From Bacteroidales bacterium UBA3696 (GTDB lineage: Bacteria > Bacteroidota > Bacteroidia > Bacteroidales > Paludibacteraceae), in NCBI GenBank assembly GCA_002372135.1, contig DFIN01000032.1, forward strand, positions 1 through 60,437: a stretch of DNA of 60,437 bases, in the 5' to 3' direction. A program made the position numbers and the translations under genes. This document shows, one piece after another, positions 40,553 to 49,224 of the stretch. Under the pieces are notes generated by a model. That model did no database searches, was not told the origin of the DNA, and worked only from the letters and a program-made list of their open reading frames with translations. Position 1 is the stretch's first letter, and each line of letters starts with the position of its first letter.

Positions 40553-42083
40553 AACATCCCGCCGCTCGGAGTCAGCCCCCCGCAAGGTGGGTGCAAACGA
40601 TATGGGCAAGTTGCCTCCTCAATCCTTAGAGATGGAGGAGTCCGTACTGGGTGCCCTCATGCTGGACAAGGAAGCCTTTGCCAACATAAGCGACCTGCTG
40701 CGCCCGGACTCGTTCTACGACAGCAAACACCAATGTATCTACGAAGCGCTACTGGCCCTTTCGCTGAAAGATCAGCCTATCGACATAATGACCGTTACCG
40801 AGAAGTTGCGTTCATTAGGAACATTAGAGAAAGCCGGCGGTATGGCATATCTGAGCGAATTGACCCGTAAAGTGGCATCCACAGCCCACCTGCGCTACCA
40901 CGCACAGATCGTGGCACAAAAAGCCACTGCACGTGACCTCATTCGCATGGCGGCAGAAATAGAGGAAAAAGGATACGACGAAACGCAGGACGTTGAGGAC
41001 CTGATGCAAGAAGCCGAAGGCAAGATATTTGAGATTGCCCAACGAAACCAGAAACGCGATGTAACCCAAATAGACCCCGTTATATCCGAGGCTTTTGCAC
41101 GCATGCGCAAAGCGTCCGAAAACGACGGCAAAATAAGCGGTATTCCTTCCGGTTTCCACGAACTGGACAAGATAACGAGCGGATGGCAGAAGAGCGACCT
41201 CATCATCATTGCCGCCCGACCGGCGATGGGAAAAACGGCATTCGTGCTGTCTATGGCTAAAAACATAGCCGTCAATTACCGCATACCCGTAGCGATGTTC
41301 TCGCTGGAAATGTCCAATATTCAGTTGGTCAATCGTCTGATAATGAACGTATGCGAAATCCCGGGCGAACACATAAAGAATGGTAACCTCTCGCGCGACG
41401 AATGGCAACAACTGGATCATAAAATAGGCGAACTGACCGGTGCCCCTATCTATGTGGATGATACGCCTGCCTTGTCAGTATTTGAACTGCGCAGCAAAGC
41501 CCGTAAACTAGTGCGCGAAAAGCATGTGGAACTCATAATTATTGACTACTTGCAACTCATGAATGCCAGCGGAGTCAATTTTGGCTCGCGTGAACAAGAG
41601 GTCAGCATCATTTCGCGTAATCTCAAAGCCCTTGCCAAAGAATTAGATATACCCATCATTGCCTTATCGCAGTTAAACCGTAATGTGGAACAACGCGGCG
41701 GAACAGGTATAGCAGGTAAGCAGCCCCAACTCTCCGACCTTCGTGAATCAGGTGCCATCGAACAAGATGCCGATATGGTATGCTTTATCCATCGGCCCGA
41801 ATACTACAAGATATACAACGATGACAAGACCGGCAGAAGCCTAATCGGGTTAGGACAAATCATAGTGGCAAAACACCGCAACGGACGAACCGACGAGATA
41901 TGGCTGCGCTTCCGTCAGCAATTCACTAAATTCCAGAACGAAGACGATGCTGTTCCCAACGATGAGTTGGAAGGTATAACCTATCGTTCCAAAATGAATA
42001 ACAAGAACCGGAATATATCCGAAAACAGCGAAGATCTATCGCCGGAAGGTGCTACACTGGAAAACAACGATGCACCCTTCTAA
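40533..42083 (+). CDS. dnaB: Replicative DNA helicase
   Basis: The 516-residue hexameric helicase of the replication fork has an N-terminal domain (PPQSLEMEESVLGALMLD onward) and a RecA-like motor with Walker A ARPAMGKT near residue 228-235. Walker B ELIIIDYLQLM, a QLNR motif (IALSQLNRNVEQRG) and LSDLRESGAIEQDAD follow. I use ATG 40533, which overlaps the meaB end by 20 bases and gives a short basic N-terminal tail common in Bacteroidota DnaB. ATG 40602 is an alternative start closer to the conserved domain. The acidic C-terminal tail (EDLSPEGATLENNDAPF) is poorly conserved. A tandem repeat begins immediately after its stop. Confidence 0.95.
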   Translation: MPATTTKTSRRSESAPRKVGANDMGKLPPQSLEMEESVLGALMLDKEAFANISDLLRPDSFYDSKHQCIYEALLALSLKDQPIDIMTVTEKLRSLGTLEKAGGMAYLSELTRKVASTAHLRYHAQIVAQKATARDLIRMAAEIEEKGYDETQDVEDLMQEAEGKIFEIAQRNQKRDVTQIDPVISEAFARMRKASENDGKISGIPSGFHELDKITSGWQKSDLIIIAARPAMGKTAFVLSMAKNIAVNYRIPVAMFSLEMSNIQLVNRLIMNVCEIPGEHIKNGNLSRDEWQQLDHKIGELTGAPIYVDDTPALSVFELRSKARKLVREKHVELIIIDYLQLMNASGVNFGSREQEVSIISRNLKALAKELDIPIIALSQLNRNVEQRGGTGIAGKQPQLSDLRESGAIEQDADMVCFIHRPEYYKIYNDDKTGRSLIGLGQIIVAKHRNGRTDEIWLRFRQQFTKFQNEDDAVPNDELEGITYRSKMNNKNRNISENSEDLSPEGATLENNDAPF

Positions 42084-42125
42084 AATAGTCAAAAGACAAT
42101 AGTCGAAAGACAATAGTTGAAAGTA
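42084..42125. repeat. Three tandem 14-bp repeats between dnaB and asnS
   Basis: AATAGTCAAAAGAC (42084-42097), AATAGTCGAAAGAC (42098-42111) and AATAGTTGAAAGTA (42112-42125) start at the base after the dnaB stop. The purine-rich array fills most of the leader of asnS. No overt promoter was recognised in the gap. Confidence 0.7.
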
Positions 42126-42145
42126 AAAAGATAAAAGACAAATAT

Positions 42146-43555
42146 ATGCAACGCACAGAAGTAATAGACGCTCTTCGGAGCACAGCCTTTAACCAACCCA
42201 TCAATGTACGAGGGTGGGTTCGCAGCCGTCGAGGTAACAAACAGGTAAGTTTTATTGCGCTCAACGATGGTTCCACCATACGAAACATACAGATTGTCGT
42301 CGATATGCAACAGTTCAGCGAGGAACAACTCAAGCCGGTTACCACCGGTTCGTGCATCTCTGCCACCGGCATTCTGGTTCCTTCTGAAGGGGCAGGACAG
42401 GATGTGGAAATCCAACTCACCGAACTGGAGGTTTATGGCACCGCCGACCCTGCCACATATCCCCTGCAAAAAAAGGGGTTAAGCATGGAGTATTTGCGCT
42501 CCTTAGCCCATCTTCGTCCGCGCACAAACACATTTGGAGCCGTGTTCCGCATACGCCACCACATGGCAATGGCTATCCACACTTATTTTCATGAACACGG
42601 ATATTACTATTTCCATACCCCGCTCATCACCGCCTCCGATGCGGAAGGTGCCGGTCAAATGTTCCAAGTAACCACCAAGAACCTCTATAAACTCAACTTT
42701 GACGAACAAGGTCACATCGACTACTCGGACGACTTCTTCGGCAAAATGACCTCACTGACTGTCAGCGGACAATTAGAGGGCGAATTGGGTGCTTTGGCAC
42801 TGGGCAAGATTTATACCTTCGGTCCCACTTTCCGCGCCGAAAACAGCAATACTCCCCGCCACTTAGCAGAGTTCTGGATGATAGAACCCGAAGTGGCTTT
42901 TATTGACAAAAAAGAACTGATGGACATTGAGGAGGACTTTATCAAATACTGCGTTCGCTGGGCATTGGAACACTGTATGGACGATTTGCAGTTCCTCAAC
43001 CAATATGTGGACAAAGGGCTGATTGAACGACTTCAAGGCGTTATCAACACGGACTTCGTTCGTCTGCCCTATACGGAAGGCATTCGCATCCTACAAGAAG
43101 CGAAGAAGCAAGGCAAACAGTTCACCTTCCCCTGCGACTGGGGCGACGACCTCAGTTCCGAACATGAACGCTATCTGGTGGAAGAACATTTCCGTCGCCC
43201 CGTCATAATGACCGACTACCCGCGGGGCATCAAAGCCTTCTACATGAAGCAAAACGAAGGCGAAGCAGCCGGACGCGAAACGGTACAGGGCACCGACGTG
43301 CTTTTCCCGCAGATTGGTGAAATCATCGGCGGCTCCGTGCGCGAAGAAGACTTCGACAAACTTGACCGCGAGATTGAACGCCGCGGAATGGATATGTCTA
43401 ACTATCAATGGTACTTGGATACACGCCGCTTTGGCTCCGCACCCCATGCAGGATTCGGTTTGGGATTTGAGCGACTCATGCTCTTCGTAACCGGCATGCA
43501 AAACATTCGCGACGTGATACCTTTCCCCCGCACACCCAAGAATGCCGAGTTCTAA
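42146..43555 (+). CDS. asnS: Asparaginyl-tRNA synthetase
   Basis: The 469-residue class II aminoacyl-tRNA synthetase has an N-terminal OB-fold anticodon-binding domain (about 15-110: INVRGWVRSRRGNKQVSFIALNDGS). A catalytic core follows, with motif 2 region FGPTFRAENSNTPRHLAEFWMIEPE and motif 3 GFGLGFERLMLFVTGM near the C-terminus (GLGFERL). An Asn rather than Asp specificity is supported by the length, the TTKNLYKLNF segment and the ending IRDVIPFPRTPKNAEF, which is typical of AsnS. It charges tRNA-Asn with asparagine in the cytoplasm. A tandem repeat array lies in the leader, and a TonB-dependent receptor gene starts 34 bases after the stop. Confidence 0.95.
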   Translation: MQRTEVIDALRSTAFNQPINVRGWVRSRRGNKQVSFIALNDGSTIRNIQIVVDMQQFSEEQLKPVTTGSCISATGILVPSEGAGQDVEIQLTELEVYGTADPATYPLQKKGLSMEYLRSLAHLRPRTNTFGAVFRIRHHMAMAIHTYFHEHGYYYFHTPLITASDAEGAGQMFQVTTKNLYKLNFDEQGHIDYSDDFFGKMTSLTVSGQLEGELGALALGKIYTFGPTFRAENSNTPRHLAEFWMIEPEVAFIDKKELMDIEEDFIKYCVRWALEHCMDDLQFLNQYVDKGLIERLQGVINTDFVRLPYTEGIRILQEAKKQGKQFTFPCDWGDDLSSEHERYLVEEHFRRPVIMTDYPRGIKAFYMKQNEGEAAGRETVQGTDVLFPQIGEIIGGSVREEDFDKLDREIERRGMDMSNYQWYLDTRRFGSAPHAGFGLGFERLMLFVTGMQNIRDVIPFPRTPKNAEF

Positions 43556-43589
43556 ACAATGACAGAAACCTACATTAAACCATGATAAT

Positions 43590-46500
43590 ATGAAGAAATT
43601 TATTCTCTCCTTGCTTGCCGTACTTCTGGCTTCAGGCTTATGGGCACAGCACTCATCGCTGCGAGGACGCGTCCTTGCCGAAGGAAATGGGGCAGCCATT
43701 GCCGGAGCAACGGTAACTTTGGGCAACCAGAATGTAAGTACCCTAACCAACGCACAGGGTGAATTCTCCTTCGTCTATTTGGAAACAGGAGATGAAGAGG
43801 TCATCGTTGAGGCAGAAGGTTATACAGCCACCGTCGAACTGATTCAAATCAACGACGGAGCCAATCAAATAGATGTCATCTATTTGAAAAGTGACTTGGC
43901 GAAAGAGACACAAGACGAGATTCTGCTCAGCCTGAGCGACCAGGATCTGAACGACGACGAGGGAGCCACACAAGAACAGGCTTCCACCATCTCGTCCTCC
44001 AACGATGTCTTCAATTCGCTCACCTCATGGGCTTGGGGCACGGCTCGCTACCGCAATCGCGGCTACGCCCAAAACTATGAAACGTACTATATAGAAGGTC
44101 TGTCTTTCAATAGTGCCGAACGCGGACAATTCAATTTCTCCGCTATGGGAGGTCTGAACGATGCCTCACGCTACAAGGAAACGAACCAAAGCATAGAAGC
44201 CACCAACTTTACTTTTGGTGGGTTAGGCAATGCCACCAACTACCTGATGTCCGCTACCCGTTATGCACAAGGATGGAAAGTCGGTTTGGCCGGCACCAAC
44301 CGCAACTACAAAGGAGCCGTGCGTGCCACCTACTCCAGCGGACTGCTGGACAACGGATGGGCTTTTACCGGTCAGTTGGCATTCCGAGGCTCACCCTACA
44401 TTGACAAAAAAGGTATCATCGGAGAAGGTATCAACTACTACTCGCTCGGCTACTTCTTCTCCGCCGAAAAGCAATGGGGACTGAACCACAAAATGAATAT
44501 CATCACTTTCGGAGCCCCCACCCTACGTGGTCAGTCAGCCGCCGTTACACAAGAAGTGTATAACCTCACCAACCAATACAATTCCAGTCAATGGGGATGG
44601 AATAACTACAACCCCTACTGGGGCTATCAAAACGGACAAGTTCGCAACTCGCGCATCGTTCACAGCTATGACCCGACTCTCATTATCGGATATGATTTCA
44701 AGATTGACACGCACCAGTGGTTACACGTTGCCATAGGCGGACACTACTCGTTCTACTCCAACTCGGCACTCAATTTCTATAATGCCCCCGACCCTCGTCC
44801 CGACTACTACCGCAACTTGCCTTCTTCCCTTTGGGACGGACAACTGAATGCGAACGGTAACTTCCTCGTTACCGGTCCGGGTAACAACAATTTGGGCTTG
44901 GGATTTGAAGACCCGAACGGCAACCTCGTAGGTCCCAGCATAGACAAAAACACCTACATGTCGATGTACAACGACTGGACTTCACGCAACAGCCTGGTTA
45001 CGCAAATCGACTGGGACGCAATCTACGCTACCAACTATGCCAACAACGCCAATAACCCGACCGGCTCGGCACGCTACATTCAGGAGCGCCGACACAATGA
45101 TATCGGCGAAGTAATGGGAACCGTCAATTACAAAAACACCCAATTTGACCACCTGAAAATGACTGCCGGGTTGGAGCTGAAAGAATCGGTAGGCAGACAC
45201 TACAAAACCTTGGACGACCTTTTGGGCGGCAACCAATGGATTGACATTGACCCCTTCTCCGAACGCGACATAGCCGAACTGGCAGAAAACATCGGTATGA
45301 CGCAAACGCAAATGGCCATCGTCAAACAAAACGACATACGATTTAACGAAGACGGCACGCTGGCAAGCGCACGCCGCATCCTGCAAAATGACCGCTTCGG
45401 CTACAACTATTCCATCAACATGATGGGCATGAAAGCCTGGTATCAAAACGAGTGGACATGGCACGGTTTCGAACTATACTACGCTCTCCAACTGACCTAC
45501 TCGCAGATGATTCGTTCAACCACCATGCTCAACGGTCGTGCCGTCTATCTGAGCCTGCTGCAAAAAGGAATGCAAGACTACTATATCGGACAAAAAGGTA
45601 TGGACGTGATTCAAAACGGTGCTGTGGTTCAAACGTTTGACAACTACAAGGGCTTCCGTCACCACTTTGTAGATCCCGCTTTCAAAGCCGGTTTCAACTA
45701 CAAGATTAACGGACGCAATTCTCTCAAACTTAACGCCATGGCGATGACGCAGGCTCCGTTGGCACGCAACGCCTATCTCTCGCCCCGCGTACATGACCGC
45801 GCATTAGCAGCCATCTATACGCACGACCGCGCTAAAAACATGCACGAATACTTCGGTGCCTCGGAAAAGATAGTAGGAGCAGACCTTAGCTATGAGTTCA
45901 ATTACCCGATTGTACGCGGTCGATTGACGGCTTACTATTCACGCTTCTGGGACGGAACGGAACTGAATGGCTACTACGACGACGAGGCTCGCACCTTTGT
46001 CAACCAAGCCATGACCGGTCTCAACCGCCGCCACACAGGTGCCGAAGTCGCCTTGTCGGTTAAATTAGGTACCTATTTCACACTGAGCGGCGCGGCTGCC
46101 GTGGGCGACTATCGCTACACAAGCAACGCCTCTGTCGTTACTTCCGCCGAAAACGGAATGGCACTGGCTGAAACAACCATCAACGGCAAACAATCGGCTG
46201 TCTATGAAGTTCGCGACTCCGTAATGATGAAGGGTGTACGCGTTAGCAACGGTCCGCAAGTGAACGCTTCCCTCAAACTTTCGTTCTTCCACCCCAAGAT
46301 GTGGTTTGCCGACGTAACGGTTAGTTACCACGACTGGAACTACATGAGCGTAGCCCCCTCACGCCGCCTGCAAAGCCTATACACCGACAATCTGTATGAC
46401 AACAATACAGGCAACCCCATCAACGTGAACGGGTCGTATAAAGATGCCGGCGCACTGCAATACACCACCAATGACAACGGAGAAACCGTCCTCCTGACCG

Positions 46501-46841
46501 ATGAGAACGGCAAACCCGAACTCAAATTCCCATACAACGGATTGGACCAACAGGAACGCCTCACCAGCACCAACGTCTGGGACCGCTTCCTTGTGGACGT
46601 AAGCGTAGGTAAGTTGATTTATCTGCCGCAGCGACAATCGCTCTCCATCAACTTGTCGTGCACCAACGTAGCCAATAACGTGCATTTCAAGACCGGCGGT
46701 TACCAACAGGCACGTCTGCCTCGCGCCAACAGCCAAGGCGACGGCAACTCCAACATAACGACCAACGCATGGAAATTCCCCTCTAAGTACTACTACGCTT
46801 GGGGTGCTAATTTCTACCTCACACTCACCTATAAATTCTAA
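43590..46841 (+). CDS. TonB-dependent outer-membrane receptor with carboxypeptidase-like domain
   Basis: The 1083-residue protein has a signal peptide (1-19, cut after LWAQ) and a CarboxypepD_reg-like domain (about 22-95: SLRGRVLAEGNGAAIAGATV ... NAQGEFSF). A reduced plug-like region lies near 130-230 (NDVFNSLTSWAWGTARYRNRG), then a very long barrel ends in NFYLTLTYKF with a terminal Phe. The plug lacks the obvious DGVP-type motif of SusC proteins. It is followed 17 bases later by a DUF5689 lipoprotein, a partner type that recurs with such receptors in Bacteroidales. Substrate unknown. It heads the compact gene run extending to 53976. Confidence 0.9.
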   Translation: MKKFILSLLAVLLASGLWAQHSSLRGRVLAEGNGAAIAGATVTLGNQNVSTLTNAQGEFSFVYLETGDEEVIVEAEGYTATVELIQINDGANQIDVIYLKSDLAKETQDEILLSLSDQDLNDDEGATQEQASTISSSNDVFNSLTSWAWGTARYRNRGYAQNYETYYIEGLSFNSAERGQFNFSAMGGLNDASRYKETNQSIEATNFTFGGLGNATNYLMSATRYAQGWKVGLAGTNRNYKGAVRATYSSGLLDNGWAFTGQLAFRGSPYIDKKGIIGEGINYYSLGYFFSAEKQWGLNHKMNIITFGAPTLRGQSAAVTQEVYNLTNQYNSSQWGWNNYNPYWGYQNGQVRNSRIVHSYDPTLIIGYDFKIDTHQWLHVAIGGHYSFYSNSALNFYNAPDPRPDYYRNLPSSLWDGQLNANGNFLVTGPGNNNLGLGFEDPNGNLVGPSIDKNTYMSMYNDWTSRNSLVTQIDWDAIYATNYANNANNPTGSARYIQERRHNDIGEVMGTVNYKNTQFDHLKMTAGLELKESVGRHYKTLDDLLGGNQWIDIDPFSERDIAELAENIGMTQTQMAIVKQNDIRFNEDGTLASARRILQNDRFGYNYSINMMGMKAWYQNEWTWHGFELYYALQLTYSQMIRSTTMLNGRAVYLSLLQKGMQDYYIGQKGMDVIQNGAVVQTFDNYKGFRHHFVDPAFKAGFNYKINGRNSLKLNAMAMTQAPLARNAYLSPRVHDRALAAIYTHDRAKNMHEYFGASEKIVGADLSYEFNYPIVRGRLTAYYSRFWDGTELNGYYDDEARTFVNQAMTGLNRRHTGAEVALSVKLGTYFTLSGAAAVGDYRYTSNASVVTSAENGMALAETTINGKQSAVYEVRDSVMMKGVRVSNGPQVNASLKLSFFHPKMWFADVTVSYHDWNYMSVAPSRRLQSLYTDNLYDNNTGNPINVNGSYKDAGALQYTTNDNGETVLLTDENGKPELKFPYNGLDQQERLTSTNVWDRFLVDVSVGKLIYLPQRQSLSINLSCTNVANNVHFKTGGYQQARLPRANSQGDGNSNITTNAWKFPSKYYYAWGANFYLTLTYKF

Positions 46842-46844
46842 TTC

Positions 46845-46849
46845 GGAGG
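46845..46849 (+). promoter_or_regulatory. Canonical Shine-Dalgarno sequence (GGAGG) for the DUF5689 lipoprotein gene
   Basis: GGAGG lies 9 bases before the ATG at 46859. Most starts in this window lack such a site and are instead preceded by A-rich sequence or overlap the upstream stop, so this one stands out. Confidence 0.55.
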
Positions 46850-46858
46850 ACTGACAAT

Positions 46859-47977
46859 ATGAAAACAATCCATATCTTTTCCGCCATTGCCCTGATAGGA
46901 TGCACGCTGATGGCTTGCCAGCCGAACGAACCGGCTGCCCAATACATCACTAACGAACAGGCTGACCAAGCAATCAGTTCCGTAGGAGGCAAACTCTTGC
47001 AACTGGACGACTTGAAAAAGTATCCGTATATGACCGCCGGCGGCAACTATTGCGACTCGGCTCTTTACCGTCTTCGTGCATGGAAAGTGGGCGACTCCAT
47101 AGCCGTTTACTCCATCGACACCATCCCTACCGACCAACCGCTCTTTATTCGCGGACGCATCACCACTGACGATATGGCGGGCAATTTCTATAAGGCCTTC
47201 TGCATTCAGCAAATCGTGAACGGTGTACAGCAAGGTCTTCGTATCTCGGTGGATGCCAGCTCAATAGGCGGTATGTACCAATTAGGGCAAGAGATACAGA
47301 TTCGCGTGGACGGGTTAGCCATCGGCAGATACGCCAATCAGCCGCAACTTTGCGTACCCAACTACGACAATGCCAACTACAAACTCCACCAGGATCAGAA
47401 ACAGGGTTGGGCACCCGGACGTATCCCGTTTGGCGAGTTCCGCAAACGCACACAACTCATCGGACTGCCACAAGCCCCTGTCTATGACACTATGCTCATC
47501 TCCGACTTTGTGAACATCACCGACCCTATTGCAGCACGTATGATTGACGGACGACTGGTCTGCCTCAAAGATGTACACTACACCGGATCGCTTTCTGACA
47601 ACGGTACGCCGAAACAATGCAGCAACGGCGACCCCGCTACCGACAAGGAAGCCAACGTCTTTGCACCTACCACAGAGAACAACAACTATCCCCAATCGCG
47701 TATCATAGCCGATCCAAACGGCAATCAGACACTGGTTTCTGTTTCTGAATACGCCAAGTTCGCCAAGTACTACCTGCCCGGCGCCAACCGCAGCGGCATT
47801 TCAGGATGTGCGTCCTACGAAGGAACCATCGTCGGCATTATCGGCTATTACCGCGACCAGGCAGCTAACGCCCCCGCATGGGACGACTGGAGTATAACCA
47901 TCCGCTCAATGGACGACCTCAAGTTGTATCACACCCGCTACGGCGGCGAATGGACACGCATTGAATACGGTTACTAA
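46859..47977 (+). CDS. DUF5689 domain surface lipoprotein
   Basis: The 372-residue protein has a lipobox LMAC (Cys20) after a short signal peptide, so it is probably lipidated in the outer membrane. The middle (about 75-160: PLFIRGRITTDDMAGNFYKA ... GLRISVDASSIGGMYQLGQE) is an OB-fold-like DUF5689 domain. The second half (about 190-372) contains another OB-like stretch with ARMIDGRLVCLKDVHYTG. It sits 17 bases after the TonB-dependent receptor and is likely its partner, binding the substrate or stabilising the barrel. That partnership is inferred from position. Function of the DUF5689 family is not established. Confidence 0.85.
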   Translation: MKTIHIFSAIALIGCTLMACQPNEPAAQYITNEQADQAISSVGGKLLQLDDLKKYPYMTAGGNYCDSALYRLRAWKVGDSIAVYSIDTIPTDQPLFIRGRITTDDMAGNFYKAFCIQQIVNGVQQGLRISVDASSIGGMYQLGQEIQIRVDGLAIGRYANQPQLCVPNYDNANYKLHQDQKQGWAPGRIPFGEFRKRTQLIGLPQAPVYDTMLISDFVNITDPIAARMIDGRLVCLKDVHYTGSLSDNGTPKQCSNGDPATDKEANVFAPTTENNNYPQSRIIADPNGNQTLVSVSEYAKFAKYYLPGANRSGISGCASYEGTIVGIIGYYRDQAANAPAWDDWSITIRSMDDLKLYHTRYGGEWTRIEYGY

Positions 47978-47980
47978 TCA

Positions 47981-48457
47981 ATGAATATCTGTTGGTTGGA
48001 CATAGTGATAGCCCTGCCTCTGCTTATCGGATTGGTCAGAGGTATTATGCGAGGGCTGGTCAGCGAACTGACAGCCATTGCCGCCGTGCTGTTAGGCTAC
48101 CTCGGCACTCGTATGTGGGGAAAAGCGTTTTCTGCATGGATGATCGGGCAGTTTGCATGGCCTGAACCGGTATGCAACATCGTGGCTTACTCGTTGCTCT
48201 TTTTAGGCATCACATTAGCACTCAATGTGCTCGGTTCACTGCTGTCCAAACTGCTCAAAGCCATCCACTTGGGCTGGCTCAACCGCTTGTTGGGTGCCGT
48301 ATTCGGAACGGCAAAGTGGGCTGTGGTTATCCTCATTCTCGTGTACCTTGTCGGACAAATGGATGCCCAGTGGCACCTCATCCCACAGACGTTGCACCAA
48401 CAGTCAGTCCTTTATGACCCTGCCCTACGGCTGGCTGAACAAATACTGGCACTATGA
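47981..48457 (+). CDS. cvpA: CvpA family membrane protein
   Basis: The 158-residue inner-membrane protein has four hydrophobic segments. It has the CvpA pattern of a short N-terminus running into LIGLVRGIMRGLVSELTAIAAVLLGYLGTR, and later LNRLLGAVFGTAKWAVVILILVYLVG. CvpA proteins were first linked to colicin V export in E. coli and more generally affect envelope integrity; the molecular role remains unclear. It starts four bases after the DUF5689 gene stop and overlaps the next gene by ATGA, so it lies inside the compact run. Confidence 0.9.
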   Translation: MNICWLDIVIALPLLIGLVRGIMRGLVSELTAIAAVLLGYLGTRMWGKAFSAWMIGQFAWPEPVCNIVAYSLLFLGITLALNVLGSLLSKLLKAIHLGWLNRLLGAVFGTAKWAVVILILVYLVGQMDAQWHLIPQTLHQQSVLYDPALRLAEQILAL

Positions 48458-49224
48458 GTTTTCTATCCTCCATATTTCATCCCCAACGCCGTTGGCGCGA
48501 ACATAAGCAACAGCCGCAAGGTATATGGCGCAATGTGAATAACCTGCTGACTGCCGTCGTATTCGTCATCGGTGTGAGCATCGTTATCTACTTGTCCGTA
48601 CAAGGTAAAACTACCCTTACGGAGATTATCTTTCGAGGCATGCAATTTGTGCTGATGATGCTCCTCCTCCAAGCCCCTTCCGTACTTCGACTGCGATACC
48701 GAATAGAAGTACCGATTCTGCTTTCATCCATTGTTCTGTTATTTGCCTTCACTGCCCTCGTTTTGGGCGACGGATTGGACTTTTATGGTCGCTTTACATG
48801 GTGGGACAAATTGCTACACGCCGAATCCGGCGTTCTGCTCTCCATGGTCGCCATGTGGCTTATTCATATCATCATGGCGGAAAACGATAAGTATATCTAT
48901 TTCAACCGATATTTTTTAGTCCTTTTCCTTGTTATGTTTTCGCTCGGTATGGGGGCGTTTTGGGAGATATTGGAATATACCTACGACAGCATAGCCGGTA
49001 CCAACTCGCAGCAATTTATGGCAACCACTACCGGTTCCATCATTCTTCCTACGGATATTCCCAAACAGGGACATGAGGCGCTTCAAGATACAATGACCGA
49101 CCTCATACTGGATTTGGCAGGGGCTACGCTCACTGCCATTTACGGATTTGTGAACCACAATAAGATTATCGAGAACTATACTCGCTTGATTGAACAACGT
49201 AAGCAACAATTAGAAACGATATGA
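48454..49224 (+). CDS. YjdF/DUF2238-like integral membrane protein
   Basis: The 256-residue protein has about six or seven transmembrane segments. It shows blocks WWDKLLHAESGVLLSMVAMW, FSLGMGAFWEILEYTYDSIAGTNSQ and LQDTMTDLILDLAGATLTAIYG, which resemble the DUF2238 (YjdF) family. That family has conserved WDKLLH, WEixE and DTMxDL motifs. Function of the family is not established. The gene overlaps cvpA and nadE by ATGA at its two ends, implying translational coupling with both. Confidence 0.8.
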   Translation: MSFLSSIFHPQRRWREHKQQPQGIWRNVNNLLTAVVFVIGVSIVIYLSVQGKTTLTEIIFRGMQFVLMMLLLQAPSVLRLRYRIEVPILLSSIVLLFAFTALVLGDGLDFYGRFTWWDKLLHAESGVLLSMVAMWLIHIIMAENDKYIYFNRYFLVLFLVMFSLGMGAFWEILEYTYDSIAGTNSQQFMATTTGSIILPTDIPKQGHEALQDTMTDLILDLAGATLTAIYGFVNHNKIIENYTRLIEQRKQQLETI

